From the NCBI GenBank assembly GCA_038247995.1, contig JBBRUG010000090.1, forward strand, positions 1 to 18,249: 18,249 nt of DNA, given 5' to 3'. The position numbers and the translations under genes were made by a program. This document shows, in pieces, positions 8,149-15,474 of the stretch (position 1 is the first letter of the stretch; each line of letters begins with the position of its first letter). A model generated the notes under the pieces. That model saw only the letters and a program-made list of their open reading frames with translations. It was not told the DNA's origin and searched no databases. The stretch is from JBBRUG01 sp038247995. Lineage in GTDB: Bacteria > Chloroflexota > Chloroflexia > Chloroflexales > Chloroflexaceae.

Positions 8149-10290
8149 ATGGCGAGCGAACTGCTCTATTTTAACGGCGTCAACGCCACTCGTGGCGATT
8201 TCGCTCGTGCCCCGCTTACCGCCCAGGAGCTTGCCACCCGCATCCGCGGCGATCAACCCGATCCGGCCCGCCTTGACCCGGACACTGCCCAACGCAATGA
8301 GTTGCGCCTGCGTTATGCGCAGCGGCAGGCCGGCCAGTTCGGCGTTAAAGAGGGCGTCGATGAGAAAGATCTCGCCCAGACGGGTTGGGGCGTGATCTTC
8401 CCCGCCGACCCGGCCTACGCACCGGTGCGCGAGGCGTTGAGCGAGTTATTGGCCTGGCGGCGGATGCAGGCCGGGCCGCGTTACCGTGAATGCGCCGGGG
8501 CGAACGGCTACCATTCGGGCGAGGGTAAAGCCAGTTTTTTACGCCGCCAGGGCGCCGCAACGTCCGGCCCGGTTGATCCAGACAAGTTTCCCTACTATCT
8601 GCTCCTCGTCGGCGACCCAGAGCGCATTCCGTTTCGCTTTCAGTACCAACTCGATCTGCAATATGCCGTCGGGCGGCTCTACTTCGACACGCTCGACGCC
8701 TATGCTGCCTATGCACGCAGTGTTGTGACTGCTGAGGGTGGGACGGTGCAATTGCCGCGCCGGGCGGTATTCTTCGGCGTGCAAAGCCCCGATGATCCGG
8801 CAACTCAGCTTAGCACCCGCGATCTTGTCGAGCCGCTGACCCGCGAATTGAACCAGAATCGCCTTATGGCAGACTGGCAGATCGATACAGTGCTGGGCGG
8901 AGCGGCCCAGAAGGCGCGCTTGAAACAATTGCTGGGCGGCGATGAGACGCCGGCGCTCCTCTTCACCGCCAGCCACGGTGTCGAGTTCGACGCGATCGAT
9001 CCGCGCCAGATCCGCGACCAGGGCGCATTATTGTGCAGCGACTGGCCCGGCCCGCGCGCATGGAGTCACCGGGCCATTCCGCCGGACTTCTATTTTGGCG
9101 CCGAAGATGTTGCCGCCGATGCAAACTTGCTCGGCACAATTGCATTCCACTTTGCCTGTTTCGGCGCCGGTACGCCGCGGCTCGACGACTTTCCGCACGA
9201 ACGCGGCTTCCAGGCTGCGATTGCGCCGCACGCCTTCGTTGCCGGTTTGCCACAGCGGCTACTTGGCCATCCGCGTGGTGGCGCACTGGCCGTGATTGGC
9301 CATGTCGAACGGGCCTGGACCTTCTCGTTCAGCGATACCCAGGGCGCCCGGCAGATTGAATCCTTCAGCAGCACACTGCGGCGGCTGATGCTTGGCGGCG
9401 CGCCGGTTGGGTTCGCCCTGGAGTATTTCAACGATCGCTATGCTGAACTTGCCGCCGGGCTGACCGAAGATCTCGAAAATGCACGTTTCGGCCAGCGGAT
9501 CGACGATATGGCCCTGGCAATCAAGTGGACCGAGCACAATGATGCCCGCAGCTATGTAGTGCTCGGCGATCCTGCGGTGCGCTTACCCCTCGCCGCTGAA
9601 GGCGCCGCGCCGACCGAACGCGCAACTATTCCTGAGGTACGTGCTACCGTGACAGCATCTGAACAGCCTGCTCAGCCCACACCCGAGGCCGCCGTACAAC
9701 CGCCGGCACCGGCGCCCACCCCGGAACCGGCGCCATCGAGCGCGCCGGCGCCCGGACCGCAAGCACCGCTGCAACAGGCCCCGCCGGTGGCCGCCTATCA
9801 AGCAGCGCCCGGCTATCCGCCGGCAGTTGTGGTGTACTACGGCTACCCGCCGCCCGGCGCGCCCGGCCAACCCCAACCCGGCAGCAGCGCCGCCAGCTTT
9901 GGCCTGTTTGGCGGCGGCGGGAAGGTTGCCGAGGCAGCCCAAAAGCTCACCGAGTCGCTGCAAGAGTTTGCCGACCAGATCGGCGATACACTGAAGCAAG
10001 TGCTCGAAGACGCGGCGCACCTGGATGTCGAAACCTATGTCGCCGACGACCTCTCCAGCGTAAATTACGCCCAAAACGACTTTAGCGCGGCCACACTGCG
10101 TGCGGTAACGCGGATGAAGCTCGACGGCGACACAAAGGTGTTGGTGCCGATCAGCGCGGGCCAACTCGATGAGCGGCTCTGGGCGATCCACACGAGTATG
10201 GTGGCCCAAGCCCAGGCCAATCGCGCTGAGATGATCCGCGCCATCTCCAGCGCCGCCGCTGGATTGCTCGGCGCCGTACAAGGGAAGTAG
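8149..10290 (+). CDS. Caspase/gingipain-fold (clan CD-like) protein with C-terminal KLDGD domain
   Basis: 713 aa. The core (about 145-480) has features of C25/caspase-like peptidases: H276 in FTASHGVEF and C337 in FHFACFGAGTP as a probable His/Cys dyad, GALAVIGH (378-385), and LGDPAVRLP (472-480), a phrase typical of the end of gingipain-type domains. A linker of about 100 residues (483-590) is rich in Pro and Ala. The C-terminal domain (about 605-711) contains EDAAHLDVETY (620-630) and MKLDGD (656-661). It is homologous to the entire 109-aa protein encoded at 11124-11453. No signal peptide is visible, so it is probably cytosolic. No Shine-Dalgarno precedes ATG 8149; the leader is repeat-derived. 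It heads an apparent operon, with the next gene starting 7 bp after its stop. Substrate and trigger are unknown; the protease activity itself is inferred. Confidence 0.8.
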   Translation: MASELLYFNGVNATRGDFARAPLTAQELATRIRGDQPDPARLDPDTAQRNELRLRYAQRQAGQFGVKEGVDEKDLAQTGWGVIFPADPAYAPVREALSELLAWRRMQAGPRYRECAGANGYHSGEGKASFLRRQGAATSGPVDPDKFPYYLLLVGDPERIPFRFQYQLDLQYAVGRLYFDTLDAYAAYARSVVTAEGGTVQLPRRAVFFGVQSPDDPATQLSTRDLVEPLTRELNQNRLMADWQIDTVLGGAAQKARLKQLLGGDETPALLFTASHGVEFDAIDPRQIRDQGALLCSDWPGPRAWSHRAIPPDFYFGAEDVAADANLLGTIAFHFACFGAGTPRLDDFPHERGFQAAIAPHAFVAGLPQRLLGHPRGGALAVIGHVERAWTFSFSDTQGARQIESFSSTLRRLMLGGAPVGFALEYFNDRYAELAAGLTEDLENARFGQRIDDMALAIKWTEHNDARSYVVLGDPAVRLPLAAEGAAPTERATIPEVRATVTASEQPAQPTPEAAVQPPAPAPTPEPAPSSAPAPGPQAPLQQAPPVAAYQAAPGYPPAVVVYYGYPPPGAPGQPQPGSSAASFGLFGGGGKVAEAAQKLTESLQEFADQIGDTLKQVLEDAAHLDVETYVADDLSSVNYAQNDFSAATLRAVTRMKLDGDTKVLVPISAGQLDERLWAIHTSMVAQAQANRAEMIRAISSAAAGLLGAVQGK

Positions 10291-10297
10291 GTCGGCG

Positions 10298-11053
10298 TTG
10301 TTTGAACTGATCGACCCAGTGCCCGGCGCACCCCCGCCACCCGGCCCATGGGCTGTGCGTCCAACACCGGTGCGTTTCAGCATTGATGCTTCCGCTGCTC
10401 CGACGCAGATCTGGCGCGCCGCTTTGAGCGCCGATCCGTTGGCAGCCCGCGTGACGCTGGGCGTGGCCCGCGAGCAGTTACGCGCTCAGGAGGCGGCACT
10501 GGCAACGGCCGAGGAGCGGATGCGGCGAGCGACTTATGCGGGGACAAGCTTTAGCAGTAGTACTGTCGGCGGGGCGCCGGAGCGCGCGTTGCAGGGATTG
10601 GTGCAAGAACTCCGCGCCGACAGTGGCACGCCGACCGGGGCAAGTTTTAGCCTGCACGAAACGACACCGACAGCGTGGGTAGCCGCCGAAGCGCAGTTTC
10701 GCGCCTTTGTCGCGCAGGCCCGCGAGACGATTAGCACATATGCCACGATCGAAACCCGCCAGGAGCGTCTGCTGATTGGGCGTACGCGGGTGAATTGGGG
10801 CGGCGATGTGCGTTCGCACCTGATCGCAGGCGTGAGTCGCATCCAGGCCGAACTGCATCGGCGCACCTTAACCCTGGCGCTGCGCTCGCGTGCGGCAATT
10901 CTGCGCGTTTTCGGCATTGTGTTGCGCGGCGCACGCATTGTAGCCCAAATGATCAGTTCGCCAATCGGCACCGTTACAGCCTTGCCGGCGGCGTGGAGTT
11001 TCGTGCAGGAAGTGTTGGGCGAGGTGAGAGGGAGTGAGTGGGTGAGTGGGTGA
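10298..11053 (+). CDS. Hypothetical protein of the caspase-like operon
   Basis: A 251-aa product I do not recognise. It starts with TTG 7 bp after the preceding stop, suggesting translational coupling; the ribosome site is weak. A Pro-rich N terminus (about 7-22) is followed by a charged helical segment likely to form a coiled coil (about 48-80), a Ser/Thr/Gly-rich middle, another helical region (about 125-160) and a long hydrophobic to amphipathic C-terminal part (about 185-245) that could associate with membrane. The last eight or so residues (RGSEWVSG) are encoded by the GTGAGTGG repeat that starts near 11027, and the stop codon lies inside that repeat. Codon use and operon position support a real gene. 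Confidence 0.65.
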   Translation: MFELIDPVPGAPPPPGPWAVRPTPVRFSIDASAAPTQIWRAALSADPLAARVTLGVAREQLRAQEAALATAEERMRRATYAGTSFSSSTVGGAPERALQGLVQELRADSGTPTGASFSLHETTPTAWVAAEAQFRAFVAQARETISTYATIETRQERLLIGRTRVNWGGDVRSHLIAGVSRIQAELHRRTLTLALRSRAAILRVFGIVLRGARIVAQMISSPIGTVTALPAAWSFVQEVLGEVRGSEWVSG

Positions 11054-11106
11054 GTGGGTGAGTGAGACATAACACCTTCTTTGTTCTCAGTTCTTGGTTC
11101 TTGGTT
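11027..11106 (+). repeat. GTGAGTGG tandem microrepeat and TTCTTGG patch
   Basis: About four copies of an 8-bp unit GTGAGTGG/GTGAGTGA overlap the end of the 251-aa gene. They are followed by TTCTCAGTTCTTGG and TTCTTGG duplications. The patch ends just before the AAGGAG ribosome site of the next gene. Confidence 0.85.
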
Positions 11107-11123
11107 GATAAAAAGGAGCAAGC

Positions 11124-11453
11124 GTGGCAACTGAACTGGAGAATTCCATCCGCAGCGCGGCTGAGAAAGTTGCGCAGTATGTCGAAGACGCCGCAGTGAT
11201 GGAAGTGAAGACCTTCTATGTCCTGGTGAGCGCCACAGCGCAGCCGGACACGATCAAAGATCGGCCAGGAGCGTATACCATGGTCAAGCTCGATGGCGAT
11301 AATACGACTGTGGTGCCGATGCGCGAGGGGCGTGAAGGTGTGGTAGAGGTAGATGCGGCCCTGTTCGAGATCCACGAGCGTAATGTAGCAACAGCCACCG
11401 AGTACCGGGCACGTGTGTTAGGTGCGCTAATTGATCTGTTGAAGCGCAGGTGA
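11124..11453 (+). CDS. Stand-alone copy of the caspase-like protein's C-terminal domain
   Basis: 109 aa starting with GTG, with a good AAGGAG at 11113-11118. The product aligns end to end with residues about 605-711 of the protein encoded at 8149-10290. EDAAVMEVKTF (21-31) matches EDAAHLDVETY. VKLDGDNTTVVP (54-65) matches MKLDGDTKVLVP. LFEIHERNVATATEYRARV (80-98) matches LWAIHTSMVAQAQANRAEM. It looks like an alpha/beta core followed by a long helix. The family is unknown to me. It probably forms homotypic contacts with the protease tail, acting as adaptor, inhibitor or localisation factor; this is inference. Its TGA overlaps a GTG that opens the next reading frame, so downstream coupling is possible. 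Confidence 0.8.
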   Translation: MATELENSIRSAAEKVAQYVEDAAVMEVKTFYVLVSATAQPDTIKDRPGAYTMVKLDGDNTTVVPMREGREGVVEVDAALFEIHERNVATATEYRARVLGALIDLLKRR

Positions 11454-11506
11454 ACCGGGAGGCATGGTTCAGGACGCTGGAGGCAGGTGGCAGGAAGACA
11501 ACAACT

Positions 11507-11944
11507 ATGAATACATCTAATGCGATTCCTGAACAACTTCAGGAGATTATCGACCAATTCCAGGAAAGTGATCGGCAAGAGAAACTAGAGTTATTACTCG
11601 AATTCTCTGACCAACTGCCGCCGCTCCCTGAGTTATACCGCGAACACGCCGGCATGGAGCAGGTGCATGAGTGTATGTCGCCCGTGTTTGTCGTGGCCGA
11701 GCGCGCCGGCGCCGGCGTTGTTTTTCACTTTGACGTACCGCCGGAAGCGCCGACAACGCGCGGTTACGCCTCGATTCTGGCTGCGGGTCTGAACGGATTA
11801 TCGCCGGACGTTGTGCTAAGTGTGCCGAGTGACTTCTTTCAGGCAATGGGCTTACACGAGATCCTCAGTCCCCAACGCCTGAACGGGATCACGGCGATGC
11901 TGGCCTATGTGAAGCGTCAGGCGCTGAAGATAAGGGAAGCGTAG
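11507..11944 (+). CDS. sufE: SufE-like sulfur acceptor for Fe-S cluster assembly
   Basis: 145 aa. It matches SufE in length and in its signature regions: the Cys-bearing segment VHECMSPVFV with C56, where SufE accepts persulfide from the cysteine desulfurase SufS, and the C-terminal FFQAMGLHEILSPQRLNGI (110-128) ending in AMLAYVKRQA. The usual GC(Q/M)S context reads ECMS here, so Gly is replaced by Glu before the Cys. I chose ATG 11507 because AGGAAG lies about 9 nt upstream. An in-frame GTG at 11450 overlaps the preceding stop and would add 19 residues with no resemblance to the family. No SufS lies in the window; placement after the KLDGD gene may be chance. Confidence 0.88.
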   Translation: MNTSNAIPEQLQEIIDQFQESDRQEKLELLLEFSDQLPPLPELYREHAGMEQVHECMSPVFVVAERAGAGVVFHFDVPPEAPTTRGYASILAAGLNGLSPDVVLSVPSDFFQAMGLHEILSPQRLNGITAMLAYVKRQALKIREA

Positions 11945-11974
11945 ATCCGTAGATTACGCAGATGGCGCAGATGA
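11944..11974. repeat. GCAGAT microrepeat at a convergent gene end
   Basis: GATCCGTAGATTACGCAGAT followed by GGCGCAGATGACGC forms short repeats between the convergent SufE and membrane protein genes. The patch encodes the last few residues (about APSA) and stop of the minus-strand gene. Confidence 0.6.
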
Positions 11975-12538
11975 CGCTCTACGCAGTTTCCTCAGTCCCC
12001 AACGGATCGCCAGATAGGCTATTGCAAGCGCATTGAGGCTGTACTCAAAGATTGTGAAAGCAGCCGCGTGATAATCACGTTCCCAATAACTAATTGGGCT
12101 GGGAAAGCGATAACTCCAGTTAAGCGGGAAAAATAATACCGGGCCGTCGCTATGATGGGTGGGGATGTCGAGCGCGGTATGAAAGAGGCAGCCGAGCGCG
12201 AACCAGCGCAGCGCGTGCCCCCAGGCGTAGCCGCGCCGTTCGGCCCAGACGCCGATGAGCAGGTAGAGCGTGATCAGCAGCGGCGCGTGAAAGAGGTTGT
12301 GCGCCGCGATCCAGAGCGGATCGAACTCATACAGATAGCCCAGGATCGCCCACATTGAGTCGCCGGAGATCCCACGCCCCCAACGCAAATACGCTGCACC
12401 GCTCAGCGAAAGGAAGAGAAACGGCAGATCGGGCACAATCGAGCCCATAATGAACCGCTGCTGATCGACCTTCACGCCCCGGTCGCGGAGGGCCGTGCCG
12501 AGGGCGGTAGTGAGGATGGCGTGCGAGTAGGTGCGCAT
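11954..12538 (-). CDS. DUF457/YdjM-like membrane-bound metal-dependent hydrolase family protein
   Basis: 194 aa from ATG 12538. The pattern fits the YdjM/DUF457 group of small polytopic proteins: N-terminal YSHAILT with H6, GSIVPDLPF (32-40), a HNLFHAPL motif with H80 and H84, and HTALDIPTHHSDGP (120-133) with H120, D124, H128 and H129. These are likely metal ligands. About four hydrophobic stretches lie at roughly 35-50, 65-95, 108-125 and 158-180. Whether members are hydrolases is not established; the name comes from motif resemblance to zinc phospholipase C-like proteins. No start has a clear ribosome site: ATG 12550 and GTG 12586 are alternatives adding 4 or 16 residues. A TATAAT at about 12602 on the minus strand may be its -10. 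Confidence 0.72.
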   Translation of the reverse strand: MRTYSHAILTTALGTALRDRGVKVDQQRFIMGSIVPDLPFLFLSLSGAAYLRWGRGISGDSMWAILGYLYEFDPLWIAAHNLFHAPLLITLYLLIGVWAERRGYAWGHALRWFALGCLFHTALDIPTHHSDGPVLFFPLNWSYRFPSPISYWERDYHAAAFTIFEYSLNALAIAYLAIRWGLRKLRRASSAPSA

Positions 12539-12559
12539 AGGAACCAGCATAACACAAAG

Positions 12560-12596
12560 GGAGGGCCGGCAAACACAACTGTTCACCGTGCCCTCC
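12560..12596. other. GC-rich inverted repeat upstream of the DUF457-like gene
   Basis: GGAGGGC-CGG (12560-12569) pairs with CCG-T-GCCCTCC (12586-12596): a 10-bp stem with one bulged base and a 16-nt loop. On the minus strand it lies between the 64-codon ORF and the membrane protein gene. It could be a terminator of the former or a leader structure of the latter. Confidence 0.5.
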
Positions 12597-12622
12597 CCGA
12601 TTATAAAGCCCAGCAGCCTGAA

Positions 12623-12817
12623 TTAGATCCGCGCTTCAAGCAAGGCCCGGACAACCGTGTCCAGCACTGCCGCCGGACGATCGGTGCCGCAACCAAGGCC
12701 GGCCCGGCGCAGTAACGCCCGCCGATGGGTGTGCAGCGAGGGGGTGGTAACTGCGCGACGACGCGTGTGCTGGTGGGGTGATGGGGTTAGACGTACGCCA
12801 GGAAATAGAATAATCAT
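12623..12817 (-). CDS. Small ORF or leader peptide, 64 codons, His/Arg-rich
   Basis: I do not recognise the product. The case for it being real is its upstream region. A near-consensus promoter at 12850-12878 gives a predicted start about 26 nt before ATG 12817, and AAGGATAAGG sits directly ahead of the ATG. The 64-residue product is strongly basic in its first two-thirds, with HQHTRRR and HTHRR clusters, then RRAGLGCGTDRPAAVLDT and a short helix-like end. It may be a small protein, a leader peptide (clustered His and Arg codons suggest attenuation) or the trace of a short regulatory RNA. The next gene in the same direction is the DUF457-like gene, about 85 bp on, with a GC-rich hairpin between. 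Confidence 0.5.
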   Translation of the reverse strand: MIILFPGVRLTPSPHQHTRRRAVTTPSLHTHRRALLRRAGLGCGTDRPAAVLDTVVRALLEARI

Positions 12818-12849
12818 CGCCTTATCCTTGGATCAATTCTCACAGCGTG

Positions 12850-12878
12850 ATCATAGCCCTCACGCCGCGTTGCGTCAA
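12850..12878 (-). promoter_or_regulatory. Near-consensus sigma70-type promoter, minus strand
   Basis: On the minus strand TTGACG (12873-12878) and TATGAT (12850-12855) are separated by exactly 17 bp. The predicted start is about 12843. It drives the 64-codon ORF and possibly the DUF457-like gene beyond. Confidence 0.72.
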
Positions 12879-13127
12879 TCCCCCTATAGGTGGGCGTTTG
12901 CCGTGCATTTCCCGGAAGAAAGGTGAATGTAGAACGATAAAGCGCTAAGCGATACAAACGGCTGAAGCAAGTTAACCGATCACACAGCAGCACTTGTTCG
13001 GCTCCTTGTTCGCCTGTCCCCTTGTCTCATGCTACAATATGGTATCCCAATGCCAGTACGAGCCTTGTTATAGCTCAATTCTCGATGCTCCATGCTTAAT
13101 TCTGCATTTCCTCAAGGAGGAGGCCAC
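12879..13127. other. Intergenic region upstream of the aldehyde dehydrogenase gene
   Basis: I see no gene. A short microrepeat patch (AACGATAAAGCGCTAAGCG) lies at 12932-12950. TACAAT at 13033-13038 is the best -10 candidate for the downstream gene, but no good -35 accompanies it. A strong AAGGAGGAGG precedes ATG 13128. Confidence 0.4.
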
Positions 13128-14591
13128 ATGCCCGGGATGTTGATCGATGGTGCGTTTGTGCCTGCTGCCGCCGGCGATACCTTTGCTGTCCATAATCCTG
13201 CTACCGAAGAACTGCTCGACCACGTGCCCCATGCCTCTCCCGCCGATGCCCAACGCGCCGTCGCTTCTTCCAAGGCCGCCTTCCGCGCGTGGCGCCGCGC
13301 AACAGCCCACGCGAAGGCCCACGCTTTACATCAGATCGCCGCCAAATTGCGCGAACACAGCGCAGAACTCGCCACGCTGATGACGCTGGAGGGCGGCAAG
13401 CCGTTGCTCGAAAACCGCGATGAGATCGACTGGTGCGCCGATTGTTTCGATTATTATGCCGAGCTTCAGCGCAACTCGCGCGGGCGGGTGATCCCCTCGG
13501 TGGAGTCGTCGCAGTTGGCGATGGTGCTGAAGGAACCCTACGGCGTTGTGGCCGCGATCGTGCCCTGGAATTACCCGCTCTTGCTAATGAGTTGGAAGGT
13601 CGCCCCGGCCCTCGCCGCCGGCAACTGTGTGGTACTGAAGCCCAGCGAGATGACGCCGCTCTGCACGCTGCGCTTCGCCGAGCTTTGCTGCACCGATCTG
13701 CCGCCGGGCGTGCTCAATGTCGTCACCGGCTTCGGCGATGTGGGCCGCGAACTGGTGGTCAGTCCCGATACGCAACTGATCGCATTCACCGGCTCGTTCG
13801 CCACCGGGCGCGAGATCGCCCGCCTCGCCGCCGACCGCGTGAAGAAGACCCACCTGGAACTCGGCGGCAAAGATGCCTTCATCGTCGCCGAAGACGCCGA
13901 CCTCGATGTGGCCGTGCCCGGCGTGGCCTGGGCGGCGCTACTCAACGCGGGCCAGGTTTGTACTTCTACCGAACGGGTTTACGTCCACGAGTCGCTTGCT
14001 AAGGCTTTTACGGAACGGTTGGTCGAATTTGTAAGCACGCTACGGCTCGGCTCCGGCATGGAGCCGACCACCGATATCGGCCCGCTGATCGGCGCGAAAT
14101 ATCGGGCCAAGGTGGAAGCGCAGGTAGACGAAGCGCGGGGTAAGGGCGCGCAGATCCTCTTCGGCGGGCGCCGGCCGCCGCAACTCGAACGCGGCTTCTT
14201 CTACGAACCGACGATCCTGTCCGGCGTCGATCACGGCTACCGGATTATGCGCGAGGAGACCTTCGGCCCGACGATCCCGATCATGACCTACCGTAGCTTC
14301 GACGAGGCAATCGACCTGGTGAACGACTGCGACTACGGCCTGGGTGCGAATCTGTACACCAATGATCCACGCAAGGTCAAGCAGTATTATGAAGAGGTGA
14401 AGGCGGGCACTTGCTGGGTAAACGACCCGCTGACCGACAACGACGCCGGCCCATTCGGCGGCATGAAATTCTCCGGCGGCGCGCGCGAATTGGGTCAGGA
14501 AGGCCTGGAAGAATTCCAGGAGACCAAGCACGTCCACTGGGATTTTGCGATGGAGCGCAAGTCTTGGTGGTATCCGTATGGAGAAGAATAA
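13128..14591 (+). CDS. NAD(P)-dependent aldehyde dehydrogenase (betaine-aldehyde-dehydrogenase-like)
   Basis: 487 aa, normal for the ALDH superfamily. It oxidises an aldehyde to the acid with NAD(P). Visible signatures: PWNYP (146-150) with N148 in the oxyanion hole, KPSEMTP at the cofactor site, FTGS (220-223), the general base E244 in LELGGK, catalytic C278 in NAGQVCTS, and EETFGP near 386. The C terminus PFGGMKFSGGARELGQEGL is typical of ALDH9/BADH-like enzymes. Start ATG 13128 has AAGGAGGAGG at good spacing; the in-frame ATG 13092 upstream would add 12 residues and lacks a site. The sulfurtransferase gene starts 10 bp after its stop, so the two are co-transcribed. Exact substrate is not readable; a sulfur-containing or amino aldehyde would fit the neighbours. 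Confidence 0.93.
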   Translation: MPGMLIDGAFVPAAAGDTFAVHNPATEELLDHVPHASPADAQRAVASSKAAFRAWRRATAHAKAHALHQIAAKLREHSAELATLMTLEGGKPLLENRDEIDWCADCFDYYAELQRNSRGRVIPSVESSQLAMVLKEPYGVVAAIVPWNYPLLLMSWKVAPALAAGNCVVLKPSEMTPLCTLRFAELCCTDLPPGVLNVVTGFGDVGRELVVSPDTQLIAFTGSFATGREIARLAADRVKKTHLELGGKDAFIVAEDADLDVAVPGVAWAALLNAGQVCTSTERVYVHESLAKAFTERLVEFVSTLRLGSGMEPTTDIGPLIGAKYRAKVEAQVDEARGKGAQILFGGRRPPQLERGFFYEPTILSGVDHGYRIMREETFGPTIPIMTYRSFDEAIDLVNDCDYGLGANLYTNDPRKVKQYYEEVKAGTCWVNDPLTDNDAGPFGGMKFSGGARELGQEGLEEFQETKHVHWDFAMERKSWWYPYGEE

Positions 14592-14601
14592 GGAGACAGC
14601 A

Positions 14602-15474
14602 ATGCTTCAGTTACCCCCCGGCCCGCTCGTCAGTGTAGACTGGCTGGCCGAACATATCAAGCATCCAGGCGTCAGCGTGATCGATGTGCGCGGCAAGGTA
14701 TTGCCGCCCACCGAGCCCAAGCCGCATTACTTTGCCCGCCACGACGATTACTTGGCCGGGCACATCCCCGGCGCAGTTTATATTGATTGGACGCAAGATA
14801 TTGTCGATCTCGACGATCCGGTAATGGTGCAGGTGGCCCCTCCGGCGAAGATCGCCCAGGTGCTTGGCGAGCGCGGCATCGGCGACGACAGCATTGTGAT
14901 CATCTACGACGACTTCTTCTCGATGTTCGCTGGGCGCATGCTCTGGGTACTGCGCTACTATGGCTTCGAGAACGCGCGCATCCTCAACGGCGGCAGCGTC
15001 AAGTGGCAGGCGGATGGCCACCCGCTCAGCACGGAAACGCCAAACTATCCGTTTGCCACCTTTACGCCCCGGCCCGACCCAGCGCTACGCAAGACGGCCG
15101 ATCAGGTGCTCGCCGCCCTCGGCAGCGACACGCTTCTGATCGACGCGCGCAGCACCAAAGAGTATCACGGCGCGGAATCACGTGCGGCACGCGGCGGCCA
15201 CATCCCCGGCGCTGTGAACGTGTTTTATCGTGATCTCGTCACCGGCCCCGACCAGACCTACGCCTCGCCCGACGAACTGCGCGCACGCTTCGCCGCTGCC
15301 GGGGTCGATCCTGCGGCACTCGACGAGCGCGAAGTTGTCGCTTATTGCAACGGCGGCGTCTCGGCTACACCGGCTGCTCTCGCTCTGGAGATCGCTACCG
15401 GCAAGCGTGTCGCAATCTACGACGGCTCGTGGAATGAGTGGGGCAACGACGAAACGAGGCCGCTGGAGCGGTGA
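14602..15474 (+). CDS. Two-domain rhodanese: thiosulfate/3-mercaptopyruvate sulfurtransferase
   Basis: 290 aa with two rhodanese domains. The N-terminal, catalytically silent domain (about 8-142) has DVRG, GHIPGAVYIDW and D103 at the loop position where active domains have Cys. The C-terminal domain (about 163-288) has DARSTKEYHG, GGHIPGAVNVFY and the active loop YCNGGVSAT with C249, which carries the persulfide. The loop CNGGVS differs from both the CRKGVT of thiosulfate sulfurtransferases and the CGSGVT of mercaptopyruvate enzymes, so donor preference is open. Start ATG 14602 is preceded by AAGGAG. It is 10 bp downstream of the aldehyde dehydrogenase gene. A perfect 8-bp hairpin follows about 36 bp after the stop. 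Confidence 0.92.
   Translation: MLQLPPGPLVSVDWLAEHIKHPGVSVIDVRGKVLPPTEPKPHYFARHDDYLAGHIPGAVYIDWTQDIVDLDDPVMVQVAPPAKIAQVLGERGIGDDSIVIIYDDFFSMFAGRMLWVLRYYGFENARILNGGSVKWQADGHPLSTETPNYPFATFTPRPDPALRKTADQVLAALGSDTLLIDARSTKEYHGAESRAARGGHIPGAVNVFYRDLVTGPDQTYASPDELRARFAAAGVDPAALDEREVVAYCNGGVSATPAALALEIATGKRVAIYDGSWNEWGNDETRPLER

Noticed and set aside
9583..10383. 266-codon minus-strand frame opposite the Pro-rich linker and KLDGD domain
   Set aside because: It is low-complexity Gly/Arg-rich translation of the antisense of Pro/Ala codons, with no ribosome site. The sense strand has an aligned paralogue.
12657..12926. 89-codon plus-strand frame opposite the 64-codon ORF
   Set aside because: It has no ribosome site and crosses the strong minus-strand promoter; composition looks like antisense.
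13433..14002. 189-codon plus-strand frame inside the aldehyde dehydrogenase gene
   Set aside because: It is a frame-shifted reading of the dehydrogenase, Arg-rich, with no family signature.
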